Positions 25,301 through 34,828 of a stretch of 64,000 nucleotides of DNA are shown one piece after another (position 1 is the first letter of the stretch; each line of letters opens with the position of its first letter). The stretch lies in contig JAHCHX010000001.1 in assembly GCA_026129545.1 (NCBI GenBank), positions 681,501-745,500 of the forward strand. The letters run 5' to 3'. The notes beneath the pieces are model-generated. The model worked only from the letters and a program-made list of their open reading frames with translations. It made no database searches and had not been told where the DNA came from. The translations under genes and the position numbers were made by a program. The stretch is from Saprospiraceae bacterium. GTDB taxonomy: Bacteria > Bacteroidota > Bacteroidia > Chitinophagales > Saprospiraceae.

Positions 25301-28300
25301 TTGAACTTGCGATGTGCAGCCATTCTGCAATGTGGCAACCAGCGTATAGAGGCCGGGTGCGGTGACAGATGGGTCTTCAACCGTGGAAGTGAACCCACCC
25401 GGCCCGGTCCACGACAGGCCTTGCAAAGTAGAGCCAGCCGTGTTGACCGATGCTTGAATATTGACCGACGTTGCAGCGCAAGTCAACACATCTGGTGCGG
25501 AGGCTTGTAATATGGCCGTGACCGTATCAATTTGAACGGTTGCCGTGCTGGTACTGGAACAACCGTTGGTTGGGTTGGTGACGGTCACAATATAATTGCC
25601 ATTCAGAGAAACAGTTGGGTTTTGAGCACTGGATATGAAACCTCCCGGCCCCGTCCATGAATATGAGACTCCACCCGTCTGCGAATCGGCACCGATAACA
25701 ACTTGTGGGCTGGAACAACTAATAGTGTTGCCCGTGGTGGAAGCACCGGGCGCTTGGGTATTTTGGTCAACCGTCACAGTCGTATTGCCTGTGCATCCGT
25801 TGGTCGTGTTTGTCACCACCAATGTGTAATCACCCGGCACATTGACGGTCGGGTTTTGCTGGTTGGAGGTGAAGCCCCCGGGGCCTGTCCAAGCGTAGTT
25901 GACGGTCTGATTGGAAGAGCCATTCAACACGATAGAGCTTACCGCACAAGTCAAAGTGCCAGTGGTGGATGCCGCTGTGGGTGCATTTTGGTCTGCTGCT
26001 ACCGTAGTGGTCGCGGTAGAGGTGCAGCCATTGGTTGGGTTGGTGACAACAAGCGTATAATCACCGCTGCTGGTCACATTCGGGTTCTGCTGGTTGGAAG
26101 TGAAGCCGCCTGGCCCCGTCCATGCAAAAGAGACACCGTTAGTCGGGGAGCCTCCGGTCAGTTGGAAAGATGGAGCGTTGCAGGTAAGTGTGCCGCCTGT
26201 GGCGGTAGCACCGGGTGCTGTGGTATTTAGATTCACGATGGCGGTGGCTTGAGCCGTACAGCCGTTTGAGGGATTCAAGACTGTAAGTGTGTAGGTGCCA
26301 TCAAGTGTCACGACGGGGTCCTCTTGGTTGGAGGTAAAGCCTCCGGGACCCGTCCAAAAAAGGGTGATGCCTGGAGTGTTCGAGCCGCCATTCAAGGTGA
26401 CAGAGCCATTGGAACAAGTAATAGTGCCTCCAGTCGCGCTCGCGTCCGGCACGTTGGCATCCGGTTGCACGACGGCGGTCGCTGTGGAGGTGCAGCCATT
26501 GGTGGGGTTCGTCACCGTGAGCGTGTAAGTGCCTGTGGTTGTGACCGTTGGATTCTGTTGGTTGGAAGTGAAGCCACCTGGTCCTGTCCATGCAAACGTA
26601 GCGTTGGGCGTGTTTGAATTGCCTGAAATAGTGGTACTCGAAGTCGCGCAGGTAATAATGCCACCTGTTGCCGAAGCATCTGGTGCCGCGAAATTGCCAT
26701 TCACGGTAGCGGTCGCGGTGGAAGTGCAGCTGTTGGCAGGATTGGTCACTGTCAATGTGTAGGTACCCACAGTGCTGGCGGTTGGGTTTTGTTGGTTGGA
26801 GGTGAAGCCACCCGGGCCTGTCCAACCAAAGGTAACGCCCGGAGTAGCCGAACCGCCCGTAAGTGAAATAGACTGCGTGGCACACGTCACTGTGCCGCCG
26901 GAAGCAGATATATCTGGGGGGGTCGTGTTGCCCGTCACGTTGACTGAGGCAGGAGCCGTGCAGCCATTGGCCGTACTCGTCACCACCACATTATAGGTTC
27001 CCGCTGTATTGACTTGCGGGTTCTGGGCGGTAGAAGTGAAGCCTCCCGGGCCCGTCCACGCATAAGTGACACCCGTAGCGGGGGTGGCATTAAGGTTGAC
27101 ATTGGGGGTTGGGCAGGATATGGGCCCACTCACGGTAGCGCCCGCAGCGGGAGGTGTGTTGTTCAAATTTACGGTCGCCGTCGCGGTCGCCGTGCAATTG
27201 TTGGAGTTGTTGGTGACCGTGACGGTGTAAGTGCCAGCAGTGTTCGTGTTCGGATTTTGGAGTGTGGAACTAAAACCACCTGGGCCTGACCATGAGTAGG
27301 TGACACCCGTCGTAGGGGTTGCTTCCAATGTCACAGATGGCAATGCGCAGGTGATGGTGCCTCCCGATGCCGTCGGCGAGGGGGGGGGTACGTTGCCTGT
27401 CACGTTTGCGGTAGCTGTGTTGGTGCAACCATTGCTGGCGCTGGTGACGGTGACGACGTATGCCCCTGGCTGATTCACCGTCGGGTTAGGCAAGTTGGAG
27501 GTAAAACCTCCCGGTCCTGACCATGAGTAAGTGGGGTTCGTGGCGTTGGTATTTACGGACAATTGGACTGAACTCGCCACGCCACAGCCCAAAATACCGC
27601 CGCTTGCTGACACGGTGGGTGGGGTCAAATCGCCTCCAATTACAATAGTGTCATTTGCGACACAGATATTGCCACCCGCCGAGGCCGATACCTGCAAGGT
27701 GTAGGTGCCGGGCTGTGTCACGGTGAAAGTATTGCCAGTGCCCACTATTTGACCGATAGAGTTTCTCCAAAACTTGGCACCCGGAGAGGGAGCCGAGCTC
27801 AACAAGACAGAATTGTTGGTGCATGTGATATTCCCTCCACCGAGAATCTCCGCAACAGGGCTAAGCAAGAGAATAGAGAAGTTGATGATGCTGTCGCATC
27901 CTTGATATGAGTCACATATTTTCTGAAAGTTGCCGCCGTCGCAATACTCGTCGCCACACACGACGTAACAACTGCCCGCACATACTGTCTGTGGTGCCAA
28001 GTTGCGCACAATGGGCGCTTTGACGGTAATCGTTTGCCGCACGATGCTGTCGCAACCTTGATAAGAGGTATAAGTGTGGGAGTAGGTATTTGTGCCCGGT
28101 ATGCCAGCCAGCTGGCCCCATGGAAGCAAGTAAGGCGCATCTTCGGCACAGACTGTTTCAGGAGGCAGTTGCGTGTCAGGTATTTTCTGGATTTGAATGG
28201 TCCGGCAGACAAAAGGATTGTCTTGGTCGCATGAGTTAATGGGTTGCACACACACCTGAAACGATGTGGGCGGCGGCGCGTTGGTGGGGGCGGTTATGGT

Positions 28301-28972
28301 CACCACATTGCCAGTGGGAGCGAAAGTCTGAACGGCGCCTCCCAAGCCATTGATGATGGCACCTCCGGTAGCAGTCCAGTTGTAACCACCCGCGCCATTG
28401 ACTGGCGGAATGGAGACCTGTATTTGACCACCCGGGCAAATGGTGTTGGGCGCGCTGATAGGCCCTGCATTGCCCACGTTCGGTGCTTGTACTGCCGAAG
28501 GGGGGGCTACAGTTATGAGAAAATTGCATTGGTCTCCGGCGTAGCCGTCAATCAACAGAAAATAGTTGACCCCGGGGGTCAGTGTAGCAGTGATGGAAAC
28601 AGGAGTGTTGCCACCGCCCGCGTTGCCGCCATTGCAAGCAATCGGGTTTGCATAGCAGCTCTGGTAGAGGGCTATTTGAATGCCGTTGCCAGTCTGGCAC
28701 CCCGTTGGCGTGGCAGTAAAGGTAGCGGCGGGAGCGCCTGCTATGAAGCCAAGCCACTGCTCATTTTCAATGGTGCCACAAAAACCCGGAGGGGTTTGAC
28801 CTGTGTAGCCTTGCGTGGTGCCTGAATATCCATTGAAGTTGCAGTAAATACAGGTGCTTTCACAAAAGTCTGACGCCGGGAAATTGTTGGATGGGCAGGG
28901 GTCAGGTATTTGAGCCTTCAGCAAAAAAGATATTGAAAGCAAAACACATAGTAAGAGTAGTTTTTTCACCAT
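22376..28972 (-). CDS. Giant secreted Ig-like-repeat protein with gliding-motility-type (type B) T9SS C-terminal domain
   Basis: A 2198-residue exported protein. A signal peptide (MVKKLLLLCVLLSISFLLKA) is followed by a cysteine-rich N-terminal region that ends with CxxC-containing motifs (about residues 25-380). Then come about 20 Ig-like/PKD-like repeats of about 77 residues, each with the core W(T/S)GPGGFTS..QNP, a GxYT(L/V)xVTN strand and an NGCTS motif. Eighteen carry the WxGPxxF core and two are degenerate. The last about 95 residues are the gliding-motility-associated C-terminal domain (VYIPNIFKPDSPTENAMF; IFDRWGSMVFD; GDVMVYR), which directs secretion through the T9SS. It is likely a surface adhesin or fibre. 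The two cysteines per repeat suggest a disulfide in each Ig unit. Confidence 0.92.
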   Translation of the reverse strand: MVKKLLLLCVLLSISFLLKAQIPDPCPSNNFPASDFCESTCIYCNFNGYSGTTQGYTGQTPPGFCGTIENEQWLGFIAGAPAATFTATPTGCQTGNGIQIALYQSCYANPIACNGGNAGGGNTPVSITATLTPGVNYFLLIDGYAGDQCNFLITVAPPSAVQAPNVGNAGPISAPNTICPGGQIQVSIPPVNGAGGYNWTATGGAIINGLGGAVQTFAPTGNVVTITAPTNAPPPTSFQVCVQPINSCDQDNPFVCRTIQIQKIPDTQLPPETVCAEDAPYLLPWGQLAGIPGTNTYSHTYTSYQGCDSIVRQTITVKAPIVRNLAPQTVCAGSCYVVCGDEYCDGGNFQKICDSYQGCDSIINFSILLLSPVAEILGGGNITCTNNSVLLSSAPSPGAKFWRNSIGQIVGTGNTFTVTQPGTYTLQVSASAGGNICVANDTIVIGGDLTPPTVSASGGILGCGVASSVQLSVNTNATNPTYSWSGPGGFTSNLPNPTVNQPGAYVVTVTSASNGCTNTATANVTGNVPPPSPTASGGTITCALPSVTLEATPTTGVTYSWSGPGGFSSTLQNPNTNTAGTYTVTVTNNSNNCTATATATVNLNNTPPAAGATVSGPISCPTPNVNLNATPATGVTYAWTGPGGFTSTAQNPQVNTAGTYNVVVTSTANGCTAPASVNVTGNTTPPDISASGGTVTCATQSISLTGGSATPGVTFGWTGPGGFTSNQQNPTASTVGTYTLTVTNPANSCTSTATATVNGNFAAPDASATGGIITCATSSTTISGNSNTPNATFAWTGPGGFTSNQQNPTVTTTGTYTLTVTNPTNGCTSTATAVVQPDANVPDASATGGTITCSNGSVTLNGGSNTPGITLFWTGPGGFTSNQEDPVVTLDGTYTLTVLNPSNGCTAQATAIVNLNTTAPGATATGGTLTCNAPSFQLTGGSPTNGVSFAWTGPGGFTSNQQNPNVTSSGDYTLVVTNPTNGCTSTATTTVAADQNAPTAASTTGTLTCAVSSIVLNGSSNQTVNYAWTGPGGFTSNQQNPTVNVPGDYTLVVTNTTNGCTGNTTVTVDQNTQAPGASTTGNTISCSSPQVVIGADSQTGGVSYSWTGPGGFISSAQNPTVSLNGNYIVTVTNPTNGCSSTSTATVQIDTVTAILQASAPDVLTCAATSVNIQASVNTAGSTLQGLSWTGPGGFTSTVEDPSVTAPGLYTLVATLQNGCTSQVQVNVSQDITQPDVAAAGGTLTCIITTINLDGSSATSGASFAWTGPSGFNSTLQDPPVTEAGTYSLTVTGPNGCTSSTTATVVLDAVEPGTNAVSSNNLDCDDLSTTLTASSPTNGTTYQWAGPGGFTATTPTANASTPGTYTVTATGPNGCTSVASVDVSQDITLPGATAGGDTTDCISGQATLTGNSPTGNVTWLWSGPNNFSSTLQNPTTTVPGNYTLTVTGQNGCTSTATASVEENTDSPDVTLSGGGTLTCAVTEVTITGTITTPGATGVWTGPGGFNSTNSAITVSTPGEYFYTVTALNGCISAPSSTVPQNIQAPQGVTAAGGLLNCTFPTITMQGNSTTPGVTYSWTGPGGFTSSQQNPSVTNAGDYILVVTNPVNGCTSQASTTVTQDPTVPNVLVQADTLTCSVQSVTLQTTSDPVDVTYLWSGPGGFTSTAEDPEISVPGNYTVVATATSGCTSSFSINVQQNVVLPGATAQGVILSCTSPTGTLTGSSSTPGVTYSWTGPGGFTSSQQNPTVSQTGLYTLTTTGPNGCTSVASAEVQPDQSIPQISVTGGTITCLVTSIQLTAASSNVPNATWLWTGPGGFTSTVPNPTVTVAGNYTVQATAPNGCTATTGATVNSDTQGPTVNVGTPGELNCTTTQVGLQASVPTPGSYQFQWTTQNGNILSGASTQTPQVSQAGTYTVVVTNTANGCTTAQNVQVQVNPATPSGVDKQVRDVTCFGFTDGSLAIAGVQGGTPPFVYSVDNQPFTTGTLFTGLPPGTHTLMIEDANGCEFVTTFEVFEPQELIVNLGQDTTVRFGQSLSLSLDNIVNFPDRVAQTILSPPGVLDSFLCDGCTEFTPFYSFRYRVTVVDSNGCRASDDRLVIVDKTRYVYIPNIFKPDSPTENAMFYIFGDESQIVNIRAFQIFDRWGSMVFDRYNFQPNDFNSGWDGTVKGDKATPAVFVYYAEIEFIDGEIILYKGDVMVYR
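23420..27640 (-). repeat. Tandem about 230-240-bp coding repeats of the giant adhesin
   Basis: About 20 head-to-tail units that encode the Ig-like repeats. The units have diverged at synonymous sites, but neighbouring units share long identical stretches (for example the segment for GPGGFTSNQQNP), so recombination between units could change the number of repeats. Boundaries are approximate. Confidence 0.8.
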
Positions 28973-29370
28973 GAAATCGGCAGTTTAAAACGTTTGAATA
29001 TGGGTTGACGACCGAACGCGAAGAATCTTTCGCTACCGGACGATGAGTGCCGCTAATGACGGAGAAGATTTTCTCGGTTTGCAAATAAGGTTGCACTTTA
29101 ATGGGATTGCATTTCACAATCGGTAGGGGGATAAAGGCAAACAGCGATTAAATCTGTAAGCATTGGGAAGGCGCGTGTTTGAAAGCAATTAAAACGAGGC
29201 ACAAAGAAAGGAAAAATTTTATTTTGAATTCGCCTTTCGTTGCCGTTTTAACTATTTGTTCCAACCTTTATTTACTCATGTTATTCACAAACAAAGTTTG
29301 AAAATTTTGTTCAAAAACGCCCAATCGAATTTTTGAGAACAAAATTTTAAAAGATTTAAAGCCCACTTTT
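28973..29370. other. 398-bp non-coding interval between two giant genes
   Basis: No coding sequence is seen. It must hold the promoter of the downstream giant gene. Near its right end is a 12-bp inverted repeat (AAAATTTTGTTC / GAACAAAATTTT, 29303-29314 and 29336-29347), in a position where it could end transcription of the 1738-residue protein gene. Confidence 0.5.
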
Positions 29371-32300
29371 TCAACGAAAAACAGTCACATCGCCCGAAAA
29401 AATTTCCTGTTGCCCATCTATGAAACGCACCAACGCATACCATACATAAACACCCGGCAGCACGTCTTTCCCTCGATGTCGCCCAATCCAGCCCACCCCG
29501 GGCGTTCCCGGCTGAAAATCAAGCGCCTCATACACTTGTTCACCCCATCGGTCATAGATTTTGAACACTTCCACCTCTGCCACATCCGTCCCTCCCAGCA
29601 CTTGAAAAATACCATTTTCCGCACTGGTAGGCTTAAAAACATTGGGCACATACACACGTCGTTCCTTCGTCACCCGTATCAGCACCTTGTCGCTTGCCAC
29701 ACAGCCGGTTGTGTCAGTCACTGTCGCGCTTACTTGCAGAGATTGAAGCGGCAAAAAATGTTGATATTCTTTGCCTGCCGCCGCCGAATCAAGCAACGGC
29801 CCCCATACAATGGTATCTAGGCCTGTCAGCGAGACAGTGAGCGATGCTGTAAGATACACAGAATCGCCCAACGCTGCCTCGATTTCGTCACCAAGCTCAA
29901 TTTTTAATTCGGGAGGCTCCGATATGGTCAGTACCTGTGTAGTGAATTCACATCCATTGGCGTCCATCAGGGTCACGGTGTACGTCCCTGCTTCGAGGTT
30001 TTTAAAGACCGGATTGGGACTGAACATGCCATTGTTGAGCGCATATAGCAAGGGCGGGAAGTTGGTAAAGGCCGAATCAATGCTAATTTGACCATCCCTG
30101 TCTCCGTAGCATCGAATGTTGGTCACTGAAATAGCCTCCACTCGCGGCGGGTCAATGTCCAATACCAGTGTCACGGTGTCGGCAGCAAAACAATCCGCCG
30201 AATTGCTCACGCTCAAAATGTATTCGCCTGCGAAGCTGGCAAAAATTTGGGCGGTCGTGCCTACTGTGTCGCCGTTTAGCAGCCAATGATATTGGATGCC
30301 TGCGCCAGTGCTGGTGTTCGGCCCACCGAGCAACACGGCTGCTTGGTCGCAATTGAGGGCGCGGTCGTTGCCCGCATCGGCTACGGGCTGTGGGAGCAGC
30401 CGGATAGTCACGGTTTCCTCGTCGTTTGGGCAAGGCGGTTGTGCTGACAAAGTGTAGCGAAAAGTATAAGTGCCTGCTGCCTGACCACCTGTTTCAAAGG
30501 TGCCGGTTTGGGCGTTGAACGCACCGGGTGACGAGGGCACGGCGGAAGTCTCCGTCCATTGGCCGCCAAAGTCAGCATCGGTGAGGAAGTTGACAAGCTG
30601 CAACGGGAGGGCGGCACCCTCGCAAAGTTCCACGGCGGCATGGGCTGTGCCTGCCGATACAGGTTGGCTCACGCTGACGGTGGCAGACTGAGAGAGCGCG
30701 GCGCTACACGTCGGCACTGTGCCATCAACAACCTCAATCAGGGTGTAAGTGGTGGCTATTGTCGGTGCCACTTGCAGCGTCGCAGGCTGTGTGCTGCTGA
30801 TGAGCAATGTGTTTTGAGTGATGCCATCCGAGTAAGTCACTTGAAGCGGAAAGGCTCCGGTGCCGCTCAACAACAGCCCGACCGAGTCGCCGCTGCACAC
30901 CGCTGCATCGCCCGACAGAGTAACCGTCGGAAGTGGTTTCCATTGAATCGGGGTGCCGGGAGATACGGAAAGGCAAGGGTCGGTCAATTCGACCGTGCCG
31001 CTGACATTGTTGCCGGCGATGGCCGAGATATAGTAGGTGATTCCCGGTTGGAGATTGCTCGAAAAGTCGAAAACAGGTTGTGTGCTTACTGCCAGCACAT
31101 TGCCCACGGAAGCGCCCGGTTGGTCGTGCAAGATGAACTGAACCATATCGTCCGCATCGAATGTCGCATCGTTGTTCCAAACGGCGGTGGCGGGAGCGGG
31201 AGGGCAAAACAAAGCCGGCGATGTTTGCATGGTGCCTGCGTCGGTAGTGCATTCGCAAAAATTCATGCCTGACAATGAATGGCTTGCGCACCCATTCGCG
31301 TCCACCACAGAGAAGGTGTAGGGAGCGTTGTTGGGCAACGGCACGGAGTTGAAATCATTGCCGACAAAAGCACCGTTCAGTCCTGTCACCAAGTAGGGAG
31401 CAATGCCACCACTTACCGAAAAACCAATCGAGTACGCCGTATTGGTGCCATTGCAAATCTCGGTTAGGTTGCTCACGGATGGTGACTCGTTGAATGTGAC
31501 CATCAATCCATCAGCGCCCACACAGGCACCATTCGTCTCTGTCCATTCAAAAGTGTAAGTGCCCCAAACCGTGACATAGACCGTGGTGGAAATACTGTTA
31601 GGAGATGAAAAAACCGCTATCGCCGGCCCTGACACTTGCGACCACGTTCCCGGGAAACCATCTGAAATCCCTTGAAGCGCGAGCGTGCTGTCACAAACGA
31701 CCGCATCGGCAGCAAGTGCGGGTATAGGTTTTTTCCAAAAAACCACTGGCTGACCTTTCGCCACGGAAAAACAAGGGTCGGCAGGGTTCGGAAAGCCATT
31801 CAGGTTGTTGCCAACGACCAGCGAGATGTAGTAGGTTTGGCCTAAGTTCATGCCATTTTGAAAACCGAACAAGCCCGAGGTGTTTTGCGCAAAAATTTGT
31901 CCCAACGCCGTGCCTGTTCCATTGTGCAACACATATCCCGTGACATCATTGGCATCCAAAGTGGGGAGCAACAAGTTCGGCGCGGCCTGAACGAGTTCCC
32001 CCTCGCACGCGGTCAAAGTATCGGGGCGCATACTCCCGGCATGAGTGGAACAAGTGCATCCGTACACCCCCGTCACCAGTGGCATGGCGCATCCATTGGC
32101 ATCCACCACTTCAAAAGAATAAGCCTGTCCGTTGGCAAACAAAGCGGAAGTGTAGGTGCCGCCTGTTGTCAGTTCGCCATTCACGCTGTAAGGTTGGTTT
32201 CCGCCTTCCATGAAAAGCGTGATGGAGTAATTTTCGTTCACATTGTCGCAAGTGCGCAGCAAGTCGGTCAGCACGGGCGAGTCATTGAACTGCAATGTCA

Positions 32301-34587
32301 CTTCGTCGGTGCCGAGGCATCCATCCACATCAGAGGTCCACGTCAGAACGTAGGTGCCGAATGCGGAAACCGTCACGACGGCCACCGAATCATTGGGGTT
32401 GCTAAACAGCACCGTTGCGCCCGGCGGTGCGCTACTCACCGACCACACGCTCGTGCCGTTCACGTCCTCGGCGAACATCTGCAAAACCAATCCACAAGTG
32501 TCGCGGTCATCACCTGCGTTTGACACGGGGTTTTGGAAAAAAACGACGGGCTGACCCGCCGCGACGGAGAGGCAAGGGTCGTCGGGGTCAGGGAGACCGC
32601 CCAAACCATTGCCCACCACAAAAGAGGCGTAATAGTTCTTGCCGTAGATCATACCGTCCTCAAAAACAAAAACGCCAGTGGTGTTTTGCGCAACGACCCC
32701 GCCCAAAGAAGGCCCTGAGTTTTCATGCAACACAAACGACCACACATCATTGGGGTCGAGGGTTTCGCCACCCAGATGCTCCACGATGGCACTGTCTCCC
32801 TCACACACAGTGATTGGTGCCGGATTCATGGCACCCGCGAAGCTGATACAGGCACAATCAACCGAGTCGTTGAGCAAAGGCGAGACACAACCGTTGGCAT
32901 CTTCGATGTAGAAAGAATACGACTGACCGCTCGGTATGGGGTCTGAAACAAAGTTGCTGCCCGATATGGTGCCTGCTCCCAGTACGATGTAGGGTGCCAC
33001 GCCTCCCAAAATAGGAAATGACACGGTATAAAATTCTCCCAATCCGTCGCACGCAATTTCAATTGGGCCTGCTATGGGCGTTTCCCGAAAATCAATCAGC
33101 ACGTCACTGCTATCCGCGCAAATGCCATTGGTCTCTGTCCATCTGAAAAGATATTGACCGGGTTGGCTGGCCGTGACGCTCGTCGCCGCCGAATCAGGGC
33201 TGGAAAAAACGACCGTGCCGGGGCCAGATACAAGCGCCCAACTACCCACGCTACCCGACACGCTTTTGATGGCTTGCAAAAAAGCTGTAGAGTCACACTC
33301 CGCGTCGTCAGCCCCCGCGTTCGCTACAGGCAACTCGTTCACCGTCACTGTGAGACAATTTTGCAAGCTTGTGTCGCAGCCATTGCTTGCCATGGCGCAC
33401 ACATAGCTAATGGGCACATCTCCCCACTCCACCACGACGGTTTCCGTGTGCTGCCCCGACACGATGGTGCCGCCAGTGGTTTGCCAGACATAAAAACTTG
33501 CGCCGGCGACGGGAGCGACCGTGTAGGTATGAGTCGCGCCTTCGCACACATTGCCAACGCCTTGCACAACGGGAACAGCAGGCGTTCCCTGCTGCTGGGA
33601 AATCGTCACGTTCACGCAGTTGGAGGTGATTTTTCCGCAAAAAGGCGGTTGGTTGGAATTGAGTTGGATGGCCAACTCCACAAGGGTCAACACCCCGTTG
33701 GGCGGCGGCAGCAGGCTCGACTGCGCGGTGAGGTACGACATTCCACAGACCGTGTAGTTGCCCGGCGGGAAAGCCGTCAGGTCGGGTTGCATCTGATATG
33801 AAAGGAGTACGCCACCCGAACCGCCCACCAGATAGGTGTAGGTGTATTCCGGTGTGGGCGGCAGCGCGTTGGGTGGCACAAAAGTGGGGGGCAAATTCAG
33901 ATTGAGCGACGCATCGCCCGCACAAGCCGACACGTCCGGCTGAAGCAAGTTGCCCGCGTTGGCTGCGCAATTGACACATTCCACCCCGACGGCATCGCAG
34001 AAAATGATTTCAAAACCAAGCAAATTGCCCCCGTGCGTTGACTGCAAATCCGAAACGCTCAGCGTCCATTGACCATTCACGGTGCCGCCGTTGAAGTCTT
34101 CAAAACAACCGCTCGCGGGATGGTAGGAGCCTGAATAATTGCCAAAAAGCCCCCAGTTTTGATTATTGCTCCACTGCCCGGCAAAGCCGGGGTCGGGGCT
34201 AGGGGGGGTGCCGCAAGGGAGGAAAAGCACGTTCCAAGTGGTGAAATTGGTAAAATCAAAAAAACCGGTTGGGCCAACCAATGTTACCGTTTGCCCGGAG
34301 GGAGAAGTCAGTGAAATTTGCAGGTCGCCGAGGTATTCGTGGTCGAATTGCAGCCTTACCCCACAGATGCCTTGGCCATTTTGGCCCAAGACGGGATTGG
34401 AGGCGTTTTGTATTTGCACGGCAAAATTGCCCGTGAAGCCATCGGGCATTGCCAAAGGGCAATCGGAACAAGCACAAGGCGACTGTGATTGCAATGCCAT
34501 GAAGGGGAGTGCGGCCAATAATAGCACCGCAACAAGTCGCGCGAATCGGCGCGGGAGGGTCGAGTTCAGATTCAGTAGATTAAACAT
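29371..34587 (-). CDS. Large secreted P-domain protein with gliding-motility-type T9SS C-terminal domain
   Basis: A 1738-residue exported protein. The start at 34587 places a signal peptide (FARLVAVLLLAALPFMALQS) at the N-terminus. Next is a proprotein-convertase P-domain (CGVRLQFDHEYLGDLQISLT, GGTVNGQWTLSVSDLQST), then Ig/PKD-like segments. Three tandem modules of about 200 residues follow, each with the pattern GG.APY.V.G, VDANGC, C.C.T.AG.M, LDANDV..FVLH, YY.S.VVGN and DPCLSVA.GQPV. Two further Ig-like units precede the type B T9SS domain (VYVPNVFKPTSAENGIFQVL; IYDRWGEQVYE; GDVTVFR). It probably acts on the cell surface; no catalytic domain is recognised. It is divergent from the subtilase gene with 241 bp between the starts. 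Confidence 0.9.
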   Translation of the reverse strand: MFNLLNLNSTLPRRFARLVAVLLLAALPFMALQSQSPCACSDCPLAMPDGFTGNFAVQIQNASNPVLGQNGQGICGVRLQFDHEYLGDLQISLTSPSGQTVTLVGPTGFFDFTNFTTWNVLFLPCGTPPSPDPGFAGQWSNNQNWGLFGNYSGSYHPASGCFEDFNGGTVNGQWTLSVSDLQSTHGGNLLGFEIIFCDAVGVECVNCAANAGNLLQPDVSACAGDASLNLNLPPTFVPPNALPPTPEYTYTYLVGGSGGVLLSYQMQPDLTAFPPGNYTVCGMSYLTAQSSLLPPPNGVLTLVELAIQLNSNQPPFCGKITSNCVNVTISQQQGTPAVPVVQGVGNVCEGATHTYTVAPVAGASFYVWQTTGGTIVSGQHTETVVVEWGDVPISYVCAMASNGCDTSLQNCLTVTVNELPVANAGADDAECDSTAFLQAIKSVSGSVGSWALVSGPGTVVFSSPDSAATSVTASQPGQYLFRWTETNGICADSSDVLIDFRETPIAGPIEIACDGLGEFYTVSFPILGGVAPYIVLGAGTISGSNFVSDPIPSGQSYSFYIEDANGCVSPLLNDSVDCACISFAGAMNPAPITVCEGDSAIVEHLGGETLDPNDVWSFVLHENSGPSLGGVVAQNTTGVFVFEDGMIYGKNYYASFVVGNGLGGLPDPDDPCLSVAAGQPVVFFQNPVSNAGDDRDTCGLVLQMFAEDVNGTSVWSVSSAPPGATVLFSNPNDSVAVVTVSAFGTYVLTWTSDVDGCLGTDEVTLQFNDSPVLTDLLRTCDNVNENYSITLFMEGGNQPYSVNGELTTGGTYTSALFANGQAYSFEVVDANGCAMPLVTGVYGCTCSTHAGSMRPDTLTACEGELVQAAPNLLLPTLDANDVTGYVLHNGTGTALGQIFAQNTSGLFGFQNGMNLGQTYYISLVVGNNLNGFPNPADPCFSVAKGQPVVFWKKPIPALAADAVVCDSTLALQGISDGFPGTWSQVSGPAIAVFSSPNSISTTVYVTVWGTYTFEWTETNGACVGADGLMVTFNESPSVSNLTEICNGTNTAYSIGFSVSGGIAPYLVTGLNGAFVGNDFNSVPLPNNAPYTFSVVDANGCASHSLSGMNFCECTTDAGTMQTSPALFCPPAPATAVWNNDATFDADDMVQFILHDQPGASVGNVLAVSTQPVFDFSSNLQPGITYYISAIAGNNVSGTVELTDPCLSVSPGTPIQWKPLPTVTLSGDAAVCSGDSVGLLLSGTGAFPLQVTYSDGITQNTLLISSTQPATLQVAPTIATTYTLIEVVDGTVPTCSAALSQSATVSVSQPVSAGTAHAAVELCEGAALPLQLVNFLTDADFGGQWTETSAVPSSPGAFNAQTGTFETGGQAAGTYTFRYTLSAQPPCPNDEETVTIRLLPQPVADAGNDRALNCDQAAVLLGGPNTSTGAGIQYHWLLNGDTVGTTAQIFASFAGEYILSVSNSADCFAADTVTLVLDIDPPRVEAISVTNIRCYGDRDGQISIDSAFTNFPPLLYALNNGMFSPNPVFKNLEAGTYTVTLMDANGCEFTTQVLTISEPPELKIELGDEIEAALGDSVYLTASLTVSLTGLDTIVWGPLLDSAAAGKEYQHFLPLQSLQVSATVTDTTGCVASDKVLIRVTKERRVYVPNVFKPTSAENGIFQVLGGTDVAEVEVFKIYDRWGEQVYEALDFQPGTPGVGWIGRHRGKDVLPGVYVWYALVRFIDGQQEIFSGDVTVFR

Positions 34588-34828
34588 CAATGGATAATTT
34601 GGCAAACACGCCTCTTTCCGTTGAAAAAAATTTATCGGCATCGGAAATTTTAACCAAATTCCAATCAATATTTGGAAATTGGTTTTTTCAAAAATCTCCG
34701 TAAAGTAATGACAAAATCACAATCTTTGCCCAACAACTGTAGCGCCATATTTCCGCACTTTCGCCAAAATTCGGCAAAACCCCATCTCGACTTTTGCGTT
34801 TCCCTGCTGAAATTCTCATCATCGCAAA

